Source: Streptomyces hygroscopicus (GTDB taxonomy: Bacteria; Actinomycetota; Actinomycetes; Streptomycetales; Streptomycetaceae). Taken from it: a stretch of DNA of 64,000 bases. Positions 37,460-47,735 of this stretch are shown here, piece by piece. Under the pieces are notes generated by a model. That model was not told the origin of the DNA. It saw only the letters and a list, made by a program, of their open reading frames with translations, and made no database searches. The stretch's first letter is position 1. The number at the start of each line of letters is the position of its first letter. The stretch lies in assembly GCA_002021875.1 (NCBI GenBank), contig CP018627.1, positions 11,948,216-12,012,215 of the forward strand, written 5' to 3'. The translations under genes and the position numbers were made by a program.

Positions 37460-39529
37460 TCAGGGCTGGAGCAATGCGAGCAGCTCTCGAACGTCGGCAG
37501 CTTCGCTGGCAAGACCAAGGTCTTCAAACATGCGTGCTGCACGCGTGAGATGAGCGGCGGCTTGCCTCGTGTCGCCCGCGGTGATCCAGGCCCGGCCGAT
37601 GGCGCTCAGCACGTGCGCACACAGGTCGTGGGCGTTGGCGCGTTCGCAAGCTGCTTGGGCCTGCACCAGGTAGGCAATCCGCTGCTGGAGCGTGAGGTCG
37701 GTCAGCAACTCGGCACAGGTCATCAGGATCGCCGCTTCGTCGCGGGGGTTGCCCACCGCACGGCTGGCGGCTTCAATGGCCCGCTCGCAGACCGCCTGTG
37801 CTTCCTTGGACTGCCCTGATGCCTGAAGTGCGAAGGCAGCCGTGCACAGCGCTTTCGCTTCGTTGGTGGCGTCGCCGAGTTGCTGGTACAGCGAGGCGGC
37901 CTCTTCTGCTGCGGTGCACGCTGCTGTGGCGTTCCCCAGCTCCTGGTGGTCCAGGGACAGGTTGTTCAGTACCGCAGCCTGTTCCTGCAGGTCTCCACAA
38001 GCTCTCTGGATTGCCAAGGCTTCCTGGTGGATCTGTCGTGCGTCGGCGAGTTCGCCGGAATCGCGCAGGACCGAGCCCAGGCCGTTGAGTGCCTTGCCGT
38101 GTTCATTGTGGTTGTCCATGGAGGCGAAGAGGTCGACGGCTCGCCTATGAGCGAGGACAGCCTCCTCATAGCGTGAGGCCTCGGCCAGGGCGATGCCGAG
38201 GTTGTTCCATGCTCCTGCCTCGGCGGCGAGCGCTCCCGTTTGGTGGGCAAGGCCGCATGCGATCGTCGTCACGGCGATCAAGTCATCGAAATACCCGTGC
38301 CAAATGAGGTAGTCGTAGAGGATCACCGGAAGGCGCAGAGCGATGCCCTGATGCCCGATGGCGGCTGCAGCGGTCACGGACGCGGTGAGGTTGACACGCT
38401 CGCTGTCCAGCCAGGCCAGTGCCTCGTCCTGATTGGCGAATTCGTCTGGCGCAGACGAGCACGCCCCTGTGGTGAGGTGTGCGCTCGCCGCGAGGGCGGT
38501 GGTGGCGTAGTGCTCAAGCAGCCTGTTGCATGCCTGAGTGTGGAGCAGCTCTGCCGCATCCGTCGCCTCATCTTGTCCGGCACCGTGTGCTGCGGCCTGC
38601 TGGGTCTCGTGCACGAGCTCGGTGGCGTAGTCGCGGACGAGGTCGTGCATCGACCAGCGCCTGTTCACACAATCGAGCAGGTGCGCTTGGACGAGGGCCC
38701 GGAGCATGGTGCGGATGGCCGGCAGCGGGCGGGCCGCCAGGACTACCACTGCTTCAAGTCCGATGTCGGGACCGGGACTGAGCGCCATGAGGCGAAAGAG
38801 TTCGGCGTGATCCGGGGGAAGCCGACGGTAGGAGAGATCGAACGAGGCACGCACAGCCCGCTCTCCGTCGTCCAGGAGACTCAGTCGGGACCGGGCCGTG
38901 GCCAGCTCGGCCGCGAGCTCGCCGACGGTCTGGTCGGGTTCCAGGATCAGCAGAGCGGCGCTGATGTGCAGAGCCAGCGGCAGATACCCGCACAGACCGG
39001 CCAGTTCCTCGGCCCCGTCTCCGGCCTCGAGGACGCGTCGGTCGACGGGGTTGGCTCGTTGCAGCGCATGCCGCAGGAGTGCCACCGCCGCCTCGGGGCT
39101 GAGCACGGCAAGATCCACGAGCCGCGCGTTAAGTGTCGGCAGGGTGTGCCGGGAAGTGATCAGAACCTGGTGCCGGCGGCTGCCGGGGAGCAGGAGACGG
39201 ACCTGGTCGGCACTGGCGGCATTGTCCGCCATGATGAGCAGGCGTTGCCCCTGATCAGCACAGTCTTCCAGCACGGAACGGTACAACGCTGCCCGTTCCT
39301 CGGCCGCTGCAGGAATACCGGCAGATTCGACGCCGAGGGCCCGCAGAAGCGCCTCTAGCGCCTGCCCGGGCCGAATCGGGCTCTCGTCGTATCCACGCAG
39401 GTCGATGAAGAGACTCCCGCTGAACCAGCCAGCCTTAACGGCGGCATGCCCGCAGGCCAGGGCAAGCGCCGTCTTGCCCACACCGGCAAGCCCGGCGATG
39501 ACGTTCCGGTCGTCGGTGTCGCTGGTCAA
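37460..39529 (-). pseudogene. NB-ARC/TPR protein, 5'-truncated
   Basis: A 689-codon frame from a TTG at 39529. It begins directly before Walker A ([18 protein letters not shown]), then [40 protein letters not shown] (Walker B-like), QVLITSRHTLPTLNA and LCGYLPLALHISAALL (GLPLA motif), a winged-helix region, and about six TPR units in the last 300 residues (WNNLGIALAEASRYEEAVLA, LNGLGSVLRDSGELADARQI). This resembles the NB-ARC half of AfsR-like regulators. All that normally precedes Walker A is missing, since the alanine racemase fragment begins on the other strand at about 39520. Probably non-functional, but the fold from the P-loop onward is complete. Confidence 0.7.
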
Positions 39530-39896
39530 GCGCGTCCCGGCCGGGGAAAGCGTGTCCTACGGCCACGCCTGGACCGCTTCGGAGGAGACAACCCTCGCGC
39601 TTGTGCCGGTTGGCTACGCCGACGGTGTTCCGCGCTCGCTGTCCGGCCGTATCACAGTGTGGGTGCATGGTGAACGCAGACCCCAGGTTGGGCGGATGTG
39701 CATGGACCAGCTCGTGGTCGACTGCGGTGACCTGCCCGTGCAGGAGGGCGACGAGGTGGTGCTGTTCGGCCCGGGCGACCGTGGCGAGCCCACAGCCACG
39801 GAGTGGGCCGGCGAGCTGGGCACGATCCACTACGAGATCGTCACCGGCATGTACCGCCCGCGGGTCGCCCGAACCGCGGTGGGAGCAGTACCGTGA
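39518..39896 (+). pseudogene. alanine racemase C-terminal fragment
   Basis: About 125 codons match the C-terminal barrel of PLP-dependent alanine racemase: [40 protein letters not shown] and [20 protein letters not shown], where the MCMDQ segment borders the substrate pocket. The PLP-binding N-terminal domain is absent; sequence switches to the NB-ARC gene on the opposite strand. The upstream part of a larger open frame (39405 onward) is shadow. A dead copy of a core gene, brought in by rearrangement. Confidence 0.7.
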
Positions 39897-40107
39897 ACGG
39901 CACCGAAGGACAGGAAATCACTGACCCCGGTCACACCGCGTTCGCGGTCCCCTTGGAGCGGTATCGCGGCCGCCCTTCGCCTGCTGCGCGGTGGGAGTGG
40001 GCAGTGACAGCTACTGCCCCAGACCCGAAAGCCTCAGGAATCCCGGGTCCTCCATCAGCGTCCCCGCCCGACCCCTGCCCTTGCCGAGCCAGGCCGGTGG
40101 TGATTGG

Positions 40108-41673
40108 TCACTCACTCGAACTGCCATCGTCCGCAGATGTTTCATCCGTGCCGTTTGGCTCGGCTTCGTGAGGGGCGGGGGCGGGGGCGGAGGCCTCCGG
40201 CCGCTCATCTTGCTCGGCACCGTCCCTGCGCCCGTCTTCACCACCACGACGTGGCTGGTGCGTGTAGCCGGTGATGTCGAGTCGGGGTACGGCGATGTCG
40301 AGCCGGGGCATAGCAACGATCTGCCGGGCGAGACGCCGCCCGGGAGCGTTGAACACTGCATCCAGAGCAACGCGGTTGGCTGCCACCTGCCGCGTGATCT
40401 GTCGTGCCATCTGTTGTGCGGGACCGTTGAGCAACTTCGATTGGTCCGCGGCGATCTTGCGGGCGAGGGCCTGCATCGGTCCATCGATGAGCGCTGCCTG
40501 CTGAGCGGCTTGCCGGGTGAGCCCGACATTGGCCACGTCAAGCCCCGAGAGGGCAGGGGCGAGCTGGCTGGCGACCAAGCGCTCTGCCGATGTCCGGGCC
40601 GCGAGGACGCTGCGCTTGGCGGCTGCCGCGAGGGCGGCTACCCGCTTCCTGAGATCCCGCAGAATCTTCATGCACGACTCGTCACCAGCGTCCGGAGCGG
40701 TCGGCTCGCCCCACGCGAGCAGTGTCAGCGTCTTATCGTCACTCGCGGAGAAAAGGATCTTTGTCTCCCAGACGCAGGCGATGTACCCGGCAAGAGCCTC
40801 CACCTCGTCGACCGCGAGGCCGTACAGCAGCCACTGAGCGTGGGCCGTGTACCAGACGTCGCCCTCGATCGCGTGGCCGGTGACGTCCGTGACGGCGAGC
40901 AGCTCGACCTCGGGCGTGCCGGACCACGCGCACCACCGTTCCGGCACGTCGTCGTCGCCGAGGCCGGCGTAACCGGCGAGCGAGCTCAATCCCCCCGCCG
41001 CCTCCGCCACACCGGCCCGGACAGACGGCGACGCCAGCAGCTCGGCTGCGGAATCCTCCGCGTCTTTCCCGGACACCTCCGTGGTGAACTGGGCGACGAC
41101 CTGCTCGAAGTCCGTCAGCAGAGTCAGTCGGCCTTCCAGACCGCGGATGTCTTCGTTCATCGGGTACGGCCAGATGGACCCGTCGCCGAAGTCGCTGGTG
41201 TTGTTCGTGACGAAGTAGACGTGTTCCTCGGGGTTCTGCTCGAGGAACTCCAGGATGGAGAACCAGATCACCACATCGCGCCCGCCCACGGACAGTTCCC
41301 GGGAGCGCTTCGCAGGCGGAAGAGCCTGGGCCTCCCGCTGGTACCCCTTGCGGAGGGCGACGTCGCTGGTCTCGATCACCTCGAAGATCCCTGCGTAGAC
41401 GCCTCGCCAGTAATCAAGGAAACGCTCCATGTCCAGCGATTCCAGCGAGCTCTCCAACTCCCAGGGAACAAGATCACGCAGCGTCGCCAGAGCATCCGTG
41501 ACCTTCTCGTACTTGCCGGGGTACGACCGAGCCTGGTGGGCGGCCATCTCCTCCAGCACCATCCACGGCACGGCGACCCTGTGGTGCCCCGACTGCCGCA
41601 ACTTCCGGATGATGTCAGCGCGCGGCGCCTCGGGCGGCAGAAGGTGCACCGCGTTCGTATCAAAGATGATCAA
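40108..41673 (-). CDS. PIN-domain protein (DUF4935-like)
   Basis: A 521-residue protein. The first ~190 residues are a PIN-like nuclease domain: IIFDTNAVHLL with Asp5, VLEEMAAHQ with Glu41, GGRDVVIWFSILEF with Asp133, and FVTNNTSDFGDG with Asp161/164, giving the acidic residues needed to cleave RNA. The rest includes a beta-rich region and a long alanine-rich helical segment (about 345-460) and a disordered acidic tail. The start is a TTG at 41673 with GGGGAGG five bases upstream, an example where the ribosome-binding site decides. It may be a defence or toxin-type RNase; no antitoxin-like neighbour is obvious. Confidence 0.7.
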   Translation of the reverse strand: MIIFDTNAVHLLPPEAPRADIIRKLRQSGHHRVAVPWMVLEEMAAHQARSYPGKYEKVTDALATLRDLVPWELESSLESLDMERFLDYWRGVYAGIFEVIETSDVALRKGYQREAQALPPAKRSRELSVGGRDVVIWFSILEFLEQNPEEHVYFVTNNTSDFGDGSIWPYPMNEDIRGLEGRLTLLTDFEQVVAQFTTEVSGKDAEDSAAELLASPSVRAGVAEAAGGLSSLAGYAGLGDDDVPERWCAWSGTPEVELLAVTDVTGHAIEGDVWYTAHAQWLLYGLAVDEVEALAGYIACVWETKILFSASDDKTLTLLAWGEPTAPDAGDESCMKILRDLRKRVAALAAAAKRSVLAARTSAERLVASQLAPALSGLDVANVGLTRQAAQQAALIDGPMQALARKIAADQSKLLNGPAQQMARQITRQVAANRVALDAVFNAPGRRLARQIVAMPRLDIAVPRLDITGYTHQPRRGGEDGRRDGAEQDERPEASAPAPAPHEAEPNGTDETSADDGSSSE

Positions 41674-42116
41674 TTGAGCCTCCCCGTCTCATTGAGGAGG
41701 AAGTATCTCAACCGGACCAAGCCGGACCGACGCGGGAGCCACCGCGCGGGGCCTCTCCCCACGGCGGTGGGGGAGGACTGACCCGGGCCGGACGCCACTG
41801 GCCCTGGGAGAGGAGGCATTCCCTGAGGCTCGGCGTAAGGAAGCACTGTTCAATGACACCACCCCCAGGCGTCACGCGGGAGTAGGCTGCGGCGCCTCCA
41901 AGACCTCGGCAACCCTCCGGGCCAGCACCGCGATAAGGGAAGGGCGATAGCTGTCCAGAGAACGGACTTGGCTCTCGTCCAGCCTGTGCCGGTCGTGCTG
42001 CTTGGAGGGGGAAACCGAAGGCGCTGAAGCGGCTGTCCAGACCAGAATCCATATCGGACACCTGCTCGCGCACACCAAGGAGCGTCGACATCAGCAAGCC
42101 GATCTCGCCTCAGAAC
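41674..42116. other. no gene seen
   Basis: About 440 bases between divergent genes. The open frames here are proline/arginine-rich shadows. AAGGAG near 42078-42083 looks like a ribosome-binding site, but the codon at the right distance is not a standard start (see the next gene). Promoters for both flanking genes must lie here but are not recognised. Confidence 0.4.
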
Positions 42117-43076
42117 ATGAAGAACCTGGCCTTCATCAGACTGCTGCACCGGCAGGGCATCGAGCAGTCGCTTCTCCCCGAGCCGCTCTCCTTCACCTCG
42201 GTGCTCACCTTTCACGACGCCGTGGAACTGTTCCTCATCGCCACGGCCGAACACCTGGGCGCCGTCGTGAAGGACCGAGACCCGTTCATCAAACGCTTCT
42301 TCGAGGGCCTTCACCCGAGCGTCTTCCCTGCCGGTGTGGAACTCCATGGACAGTACGGGATCAAGCGCCTGAACGACCTCCGTAACGGGTTCAAGCACAC
42401 GGCCGGCTTCCCCGGCCCGGCGGCCATCACGGACGCGAAGGCCGACACCGCCCGCTTCTTCGAGGAGAACACCCCCCGTGTCTTCGGCCTCGCCTTCGAC
42501 GACATCGACCTGGCCGAGGTCGTCCAGCACGACACGACGCGCGCGCACCTGAAGACGGCCGAACGCCTCGACTCGGAGGGCGACCGCCTCGAGGCCATGG
42601 GCACACTGGCAGTTGCGTTCCAGCAGCTCATGACCGATCAAGTCAACGACGAAGACGCGCCGCACGGTCTGTCTGCTTACAGCTTCGGGAAACGGATGCC
42701 GAGTCATGCCCTCCGTACCGACCAGGTCCAAGCGATCCTGCACCAGCCGGATCATGCATCCCGCAGGGGAGCACCTGCACGCGCCGCGGAAACGCTCGCC
42801 AGAGAGTACACACAGCTCCGCGACGTCACCCGAGCTCTCCAAGAGGGCATGCGCCTGATGGCTCTGGGCGTGGACTTCCACCAGTATCAGCGCTTCATCC
42901 AGCTCACTCCAGCCGTGGGCTACACCTACGCCGATCCGGAGGCCCCTCGCTTCTCGGTGGAGCCCGGCTACGCTCCCAACCGGGGAGAGTTCGAGTTCTG
43001 CCGCCAGTTCGTCATCACGGTGGCACTCCGCCTCACCGAGATCAACGCGCGCGCGATACCTCCGTCGTGGCGTTGA
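42117..43076 (+). CDS. hypothetical protein, possibly HEPN-like
   Basis: A 319-residue protein. Features include TFHDAVELFLIATAEHLGA and RLNDLRNGFKHTAGFPGP, a helical arrangement with an RN...H-type motif that recalls HEPN domains, and a C-terminal FHQYQRFIQLTPAV segment. ATG 42117 is the first standard start, but it has no ribosome-binding site; AAGGAG at 42078 followed by non-standard GTC or ATC codons in the same frame suggests that translation may begin about 10 codons earlier, at a mutated start. Composition and codon use are natural. A defence role is inferred only from the neighbourhood. Confidence 0.55.
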   Translation: MKNLAFIRLLHRQGIEQSLLPEPLSFTSVLTFHDAVELFLIATAEHLGAVVKDRDPFIKRFFEGLHPSVFPAGVELHGQYGIKRLNDLRNGFKHTAGFPGPAAITDAKADTARFFEENTPRVFGLAFDDIDLAEVVQHDTTRAHLKTAERLDSEGDRLEAMGTLAVAFQQLMTDQVNDEDAPHGLSAYSFGKRMPSHALRTDQVQAILHQPDHASRRGAPARAAETLAREYTQLRDVTRALQEGMRLMALGVDFHQYQRFIQLTPAVGYTYADPEAPRFSVEPGYAPNRGEFEFCRQFVITVALRLTEINARAIPPSWR

Positions 43077-43322
43077 CACAGTCGGCCGTGGGCCACCAGG
43101 CCAGCGTTCACGTGACTCTTGGACGCCCAGCCATCGACGCCGCCCACATCGCGCCCGCCGGGAATTCGCCAGCCCGACCGACCAAGTGGCGGCTTAGGAG
43201 CGCGGCCGAATGTACGCCCTGCTCCGCCCCGTGGTCCTGGGGTGACAACGGGCCGCGCCGCATCCTGGACGAGCTGAACCCGCGCCTTCCCGAACCGTCG
43301 TCTGCCATTGGCGAGGTCCGTA

Positions 43323-43393
43323 TGACGGCCGAGGCATCCGGCAGCGGCCGGGTCTACCAGGCCGGTCGCGACCAGCACATCACCGAGCGATGA
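43323..43393 (+). pseudogene. N-terminal stub of a STAND-type protein, copy 1
   Basis: A short frame of 23 codons containing GSGRVYQAGRDQHITER, the N-terminal tag found in many Streptomyces NB-ARC/TPR proteins. It stops in a TGA that overlaps the ATG of the next, very similar stub. Its size and tandem position suggest a broken duplicate. Confidence 0.4.
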
Positions 43394-43665
43394 GCGTGCA
43401 CGGGCCGATCGACGGCCGTGCCTCGGGTCAGGGCCGGGTTTTCCAGACCGGCGGTGACCAGTACATCGAGGAACATCACCATCACTACGGGACCGGGACG
43501 GGCTCCTTCCTCGCGCCCGAGTCCGCCAGTGCGCGGTTACCCCATGGAGCGATGGCCCCCGACTCCGTTCGGGTACCACTCGTCGGGCAGACGCCGGACA
43601 TCCTGCGAGACCGCGCCGACCTCATGGAGCGGTTACGAGAAGCCGTCACCGGCCCCGGTGGGGAC
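43390..43665 (+). pseudogene. N-terminal part of a STAND/NB-ARC protein, copy 2
   Basis: The frame from ATG 43390 reads GQGRVFQTGGDQYIEEHHHH, then PDSVRVPLVGQTPDILRDRA and LMERLREAVTGPGG, the usual sequence just before the Walker A loop in Streptomyces NB-ARC/TPR proteins. The natural sequence ends there, at about 43665, and no P-loop follows. The gene was cut just upstream of its ATPase domain, the same place at which the NB-ARC gene at 39.5 kb begins. Confidence 0.6.
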
Positions 43666-43828
43666 GGCCGACGTGGTCACTGTCCTCGCCGGCCAAGTCG
43701 CCTCGCTGCTGGCTGCGAACGCCGGACCCGACGGCGATCCGGAGGCCCTGTTCGACACGATGATCCGCGCGCAGATCGACATGGTCCGCAGGATGAATGC
43801 GATCGAGACGGAACGAGCCGACGGCTGA
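43666..43828 (+). pseudogene. C-terminal fragment of an unknown protein
   Basis: In another frame, directly after the previous stub, 54 codons read TADVVTVLAGQVASLLAANA and FDTMIRAQIDMVRRMNAIET before a stop. This looks like the natural C-terminus of a different protein, joined by deletion. Family not recognised. Confidence 0.35.
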
Positions 43829-43980
43829 CCGGCCGGTCAACGCCCATCGTGACCGCGATCTGGGCAACGAACACTTAGCCACGGCGATCGGGAACACGGA
43901 CGGCCGGGGGGCCAAGGAGATGTACAACTGCAGTACCAACGTGCACGCTGGCGTGTCCCGTTCGAGCGAAGGGCTGAGCT

Positions 43981-44391
43981 GTGCCCGACCGACCTGAAAT
44001 CGTCTGCATCTGCGGCTCTACCCGGTTCGTGTACGAGATGCGTGCGGTGAATCGCGATCTGACCCTCGCCGGAGTCATTGTTGTCGCGCCAGGCGAAGCA
44101 GACGAGTTGATCACCGACAAGCAGAAGAAGGCGCTGGACGCCCTCCACCTGCGCAAGATCGACCTAGCAGACCGGGTTCTGGTCGTCAACCCTGGCGGGT
44201 ACATCGGCGAGTCCACGAGCAGGGAAATCGACTATGCCCACGCCACCGGCAAGCCGATTTCGTTCACCGATCCCGCCCCTCGCTGCAACGTAGTTCACCA
44301 GGGGAGCGGCCCAAGATCCCCAGGGCCTACACGCACACCAGTGCGATGCCGCAGCTCAGAACCCCCGGACATCGCACCCCAGTGCGTGTAG
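43981..44391 (+). CDS. nucleoside 2-deoxyribosyltransferase-like protein
   Basis: A 136-residue protein from GTG 43981. ICGSTRFVYEMRAVNRDLTL, the charged LHLRKIDLADRVLVVNPGGY and GESTSREIDYAHATGKPISF match the Rossmann-like nucleoside deoxyribosyltransferase superfamily, with the SxREIxYA segment holding the usual catalytic glutamate. Such small proteins occur in phages and actinobacteria and act on nucleosides or as sensors of them. The last ~35 residues are not natural-looking, so the original stop may have been lost. Confidence 0.6.
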   Translation: MPDRPEIVCICGSTRFVYEMRAVNRDLTLAGVIVVAPGEADELITDKQKKALDALHLRKIDLADRVLVVNPGGYIGESTSREIDYAHATGKPISFTDPAPRCNVVHQGSGPRSPGPTRTPVRCRSSEPPDIAPQCV

Positions 44392-44659
44392 GACCTGGGA
44401 GCGGTGCCGCTGGCCCCGGACAGCGAAGGACCCCGGGCCGCCCTGTGTGCGATGTGCCGGTTTGGTGTCAGTGGGTGGGTGTCAGTGACGGCACATCAGA
44501 GCTGGGTGTTTTCGATGGTCGGGTGATGAGGACGGGCGGGGTCACTGCCGTGGGGCGGTTTTTGTAGCGGCGAGGCTGTCATGGGGCGGTACACCCCACT
44601 GCGCTCCACTGTCTTGAGAACGGCACTTCTGATCCTTCCGAGGGCTGCGCGGCGGCACG

Positions 44660-45982
44660 GTGGTCGGTGTCGGTTTTGCGCGGGCGGAAGGGTGTGGGGT
44701 GGGGGAGTCGGGCGCGTGGGGTGAGGTCACGGCGGGGCTAAGGGTGTCCAGACCGGTGCTGGTGGGACGGTTGCTGGAGCTTGAGGCGGCCGGGGCGTTG
44801 ACCACGGCGCATGTGCGTGCGGGCGCCCAGGTCGGCGGGGTGAATGTGCGCACGGTGTGGCGCTGGCTGGATGCGGCGCGGACGGAGGGCCGTGTCGAGC
44901 GCAGGCCGCGGGCCCGGCTGGAGTTGTCTGACCAGGCGTGGGAGGTACTGGCTCAGGCGGGCGGGAACGTTGCGGCGCTGCACCGGCATTTGAAGGCGGC
45001 CGGGGGCGAGGTGCCCTCCCTGGCCTCCTTGCACCGGGCGGTGCGCCGGGACTTGGAGGCTGGCAGGGTCCTGCCGGACCGCGCGGCGGTGCGGCGGGAG
45101 CGTGAAGAACAGCAAACGCGGCAGGCACTGGCTGACCTCGCCCTGGCCGGACCGAGTGAGGGAAGCACGGCGAAAGTGGCTGCGCTCCGGCTGCCGCCCT
45201 CCGAGCCAGGTGCGGTCGCAGGCTCGTCGGCGGGGGAGAGCGGCGCGCTGGCAGGTGTGGCGTTGCCGGCGGGCGCGCAACTGGTGCGGACGTCGGCGGT
45301 GCGGGCGGTGACCGAGGCGGTCGGGCAGGCGATGGCGACCCAGGGCGCGGTGTGTGTCTTCGGCAATCCGGGCCGGGGCAAGACCGCCGCCGTGCGGATG
45401 GCGCTCAGCGAAGTGCCCCCGGGCTGGAAGGTGACGTGGGTGCCGGTACCGGTGCGCCCGTCGGTGGCCGGCATGAGGCGTGCGGTATTCGACGCGCTGG
45501 CGCTGGCGGGCCGCTTCCCGCACACGTCGGCGCTGGCTGACGCCGCGGTCGCGGAAGCCTTGAGTGAGGCGCGGGTGCTGGTGATCGATGAGGCACAGCG
45601 CCTGCCCGTGCCGTGCCTGGAGTACCTGCAGAGCCTGTGGGACCACCCCGACACGCGGATCACGCTGGTGCTGTGCGGGGCGGGCAGCGAGCGGGCCCTG
45701 TCCCGGCTGCCGCAACTGGCATCACGGATCGGCGCGTGGCAGGAAGTTTCACGCCTGACCGGAGCGGAAGTGACGACCGTGGTGACCGGCTTCCATCCGC
45801 TGTGGCGCAGCGTACCGGCCCCGGACCTGACGTGGATCGACCGGTCGTGCGCGCACGGCACGTTCCGCACGTGGGCCGCTTTGACTGCGCACCTGCAGAA
45901 CGTGCTGCTCACCACCGCTGATGCATCCATCGACCGGGCCTTGCTGAGGCGGCTGTTCCAGCGGGTCGCGCCGCCGCTGTGA
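44660..45982 (+). CDS. transposition AAA+ ATPase with transposase-type HTH region (ATPase 1)
   Basis: A 440-residue protein. Residues ~32-145 closely resemble the N-terminal DNA-binding region of the transposase encoded next: LLELEAAGALTTAHVR, NVRTVWRWLDAA, SLASLHRAVRRDLEAG. After a 60-residue linker comes a MuB/TnsC-type AAA+ domain with Walker A GNPGRGKT at 235-242 and Walker B VLVIDEAQ at 306-313. ATPases of this class choose the target and activate the transposase; one that carries the transposase's own HTH region is unusual. GTG 44660 is the longest start; later GTG codons are possible. First gene of a four-gene operon. Confidence 0.7.
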   Translation: MVGVGFARAEGCGVGESGAWGEVTAGLRVSRPVLVGRLLELEAAGALTTAHVRAGAQVGGVNVRTVWRWLDAARTEGRVERRPRARLELSDQAWEVLAQAGGNVAALHRHLKAAGGEVPSLASLHRAVRRDLEAGRVLPDRAAVRREREEQQTRQALADLALAGPSEGSTAKVAALRLPPSEPGAVAGSSAGESGALAGVALPAGAQLVRTSAVRAVTEAVGQAMATQGAVCVFGNPGRGKTAAVRMALSEVPPGWKVTWVPVPVRPSVAGMRRAVFDALALAGRFPHTSALADAAVAEALSEARVLVIDEAQRLPVPCLEYLQSLWDHPDTRITLVLCGAGSERALSRLPQLASRIGAWQEVSRLTGAEVTTVVTGFHPLWRSVPAPDLTWIDRSCAHGTFRTWAALTAHLQNVLLTTADASIDRALLRRLFQRVAPPL

Positions 45983-46073
45983 ACAGAGCGCTCCTGCAAG
46001 AGAAGGGAGGGCGATCGCATGCTCCCGGCCACCGGCAAGCACACGACGTCCCACCCGCGTGAGGGGAGCTGAC

Positions 46074-47735
46074 ATGGAGGACGGTGACGCGGTCCGCGCA
46101 GGCGGTGGGCTGCCTGCGGCGTCGAGGACGGCGCTGCGTGGTCCGGCGGTGCGGCGGCTGCTCGCACTGCGGGCGGGCAAGAAGCTGACAGCAGTCCATG
46201 TACGGGTGGCCGCGGATGCGCTTGGAGTGTCGGAGCGCACGGTGTGGCGCTGGCTGGCCGCTGCCGAGCGTGACGAGTCCGCGGTCGCCAACCCCGGCGC
46301 ACGCTCCCGGGTCGATGCAAGGTTCACGGTCACGCCCGAGGTCCGTGGACTGTTGGCGCTGTGGAAGGGGAACGTGCGGGCGGTTCACCGGGAACTGGTC
46401 CTGCGTGCTGCCAGGCAGTCTCCTCCTGCGGACGCACCGTCGCTGACGACGCTGCACCGGGCGATCCGCCGTGATCTGACGCCGGGGGAGCGGGCGGGTC
46501 TTGCGGGTGGGGAGCGGGCGGCGCGCAAGCATGATGTGTTCCTGGCCCGGCCGCGGGGCTGGCGCAACAAGGTGTGGGAGACCGACCACATGCAGGCGCC
46601 GGTGCTGGTTGACGTCGAGGGCAAGGCCCGCAGGCCGTGGATCACCTGGTTTACCGACTGCGCGACGAATGCGGTCACTGGCGTTGCGGTCACGCCGGGG
46701 GATCCGTCGCGGGAGTCGGTGCTGGCCGCGCTGCGCTCCGCGGTCCTGCGCGAGGACCCCTACGGCCCGTTCGGCGGCGTGCCCGAGAAGGTACGGGTGG
46801 ACCGCGGCAAGGACTTCCTGTCCAGGACGGTGACGGCCGCGTTCGATCTCCTGGACGTGACGGTGGAGGACCTGCCCGCCTACACCCCTCACCTCAAGGG
46901 AACCGTGGAGGGGCTGAACCGGGCGGTGGAGAGCATGTTCCTGGCCTCGCTGCCCGGCTACGCCAGCCAGCCGCGCCCCGGCAAACGGGCTTCTCGTCCG
47001 AAGGATGAAGTGCTGCTGGGCTTCGAGGACTTCACCGCTCGGCTGCTGGATTGGACGCTGTGGTGGAACAACGAGCACCGCCCGGCGCCGTTGCGGGGCA
47101 GGACTCCGCTTGAGGCGTGGCAGGATGATCCGACCCCGCTGCGGGAGGTGCCGGCCGCGGATCTGTGGACGTTCACCCTGGAGGACGCCGGCACCCGCAC
47201 GCTGAGCACCCGCGGCATCCGCTTCAGGAAGCGCGACTACGTGGGGCCGTGGATGACCGGCCAGGCCGGGATCCAGGTCCGTATCCGCTTCATGCCCCAC
47301 CACGACCACCGCATCGAGGTCTACCACGCCGCCACCGGCCGCTACCTGGGGCCTGCGGACCTGGCCGACCAGGCCACCGAGGAACAGCTCCGCGCGGTAC
47401 GGCGGGCGCGGTCCGCTCGCGCCCGCCGTCTGAAGAAGGACCTGGAGGCCTCGCAGCGGGAGCGCTACGCCGCCGTCACCCAGCCCGAGGCACCTCAACG
47501 GCTCGGCACGCTGACCGGTGCGCAGGCGGAGGCCGAGCTCGCCCAGACTGCCGACTCCGACCTCGCGCAGCTCGCGCTGCCGGACGCCATCCCGCACGCC
47601 GCGCCCCCGGCCGACTGGCGCACCCCTGCTTCCCTGGCCGCGCTGACCACACCAGGCCCGCCGGTCCCGCACTCATCCGGCAGCGACGGGCGGGCCGCAC
47701 CTCCCACCACCGATGAAGACGGAGACGCCTCGTGA
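46074..47735 (+). CDS. Mu-type DDE transposase
   Basis: A 553-residue transposase. N-terminal HTH segments (LGVSERTVWRWLAAAERD, SLTTLHRAIRRDLTPG) bind DNA. The rve-type catalytic domain has Asp171 (WETDHMQAPVLVD), Asp243 (KVRVDRGKDF) and Glu279 (GTVEGLNRAVE), with D and E 35 residues apart. A Mu-type beta-barrel C-terminal domain follows (LSTRGIRFRKRDYVGPWM). Start is ATG 46074, after AGGGGAG. The stop overlaps the GTG of ATPase 2 (GTGA). All catalytic residues are present, so the enzyme may be active. Confidence 0.85.
   Translation: MEDGDAVRAGGGLPAASRTALRGPAVRRLLALRAGKKLTAVHVRVAADALGVSERTVWRWLAAAERDESAVANPGARSRVDARFTVTPEVRGLLALWKGNVRAVHRELVLRAARQSPPADAPSLTTLHRAIRRDLTPGERAGLAGGERAARKHDVFLARPRGWRNKVWETDHMQAPVLVDVEGKARRPWITWFTDCATNAVTGVAVTPGDPSRESVLAALRSAVLREDPYGPFGGVPEKVRVDRGKDFLSRTVTAAFDLLDVTVEDLPAYTPHLKGTVEGLNRAVESMFLASLPGYASQPRPGKRASRPKDEVLLGFEDFTARLLDWTLWWNNEHRPAPLRGRTPLEAWQDDPTPLREVPAADLWTFTLEDAGTRTLSTRGIRFRKRDYVGPWMTGQAGIQVRIRFMPHHDHRIEVYHAATGRYLGPADLADQATEEQLRAVRRARSARARRLKKDLEASQRERYAAVTQPEAPQRLGTLTGAQAEAELAQTADSDLAQLALPDAIPHAAPPADWRTPASLAALTTPGPPVPHSSGSDGRAAPPTTDEDGDAS

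Noticed and set aside
41850..43079. A 409-codon leftward frame
   Set aside because: It is antisense to the 42117-43076 gene; the rightward frame has the more natural protein composition.
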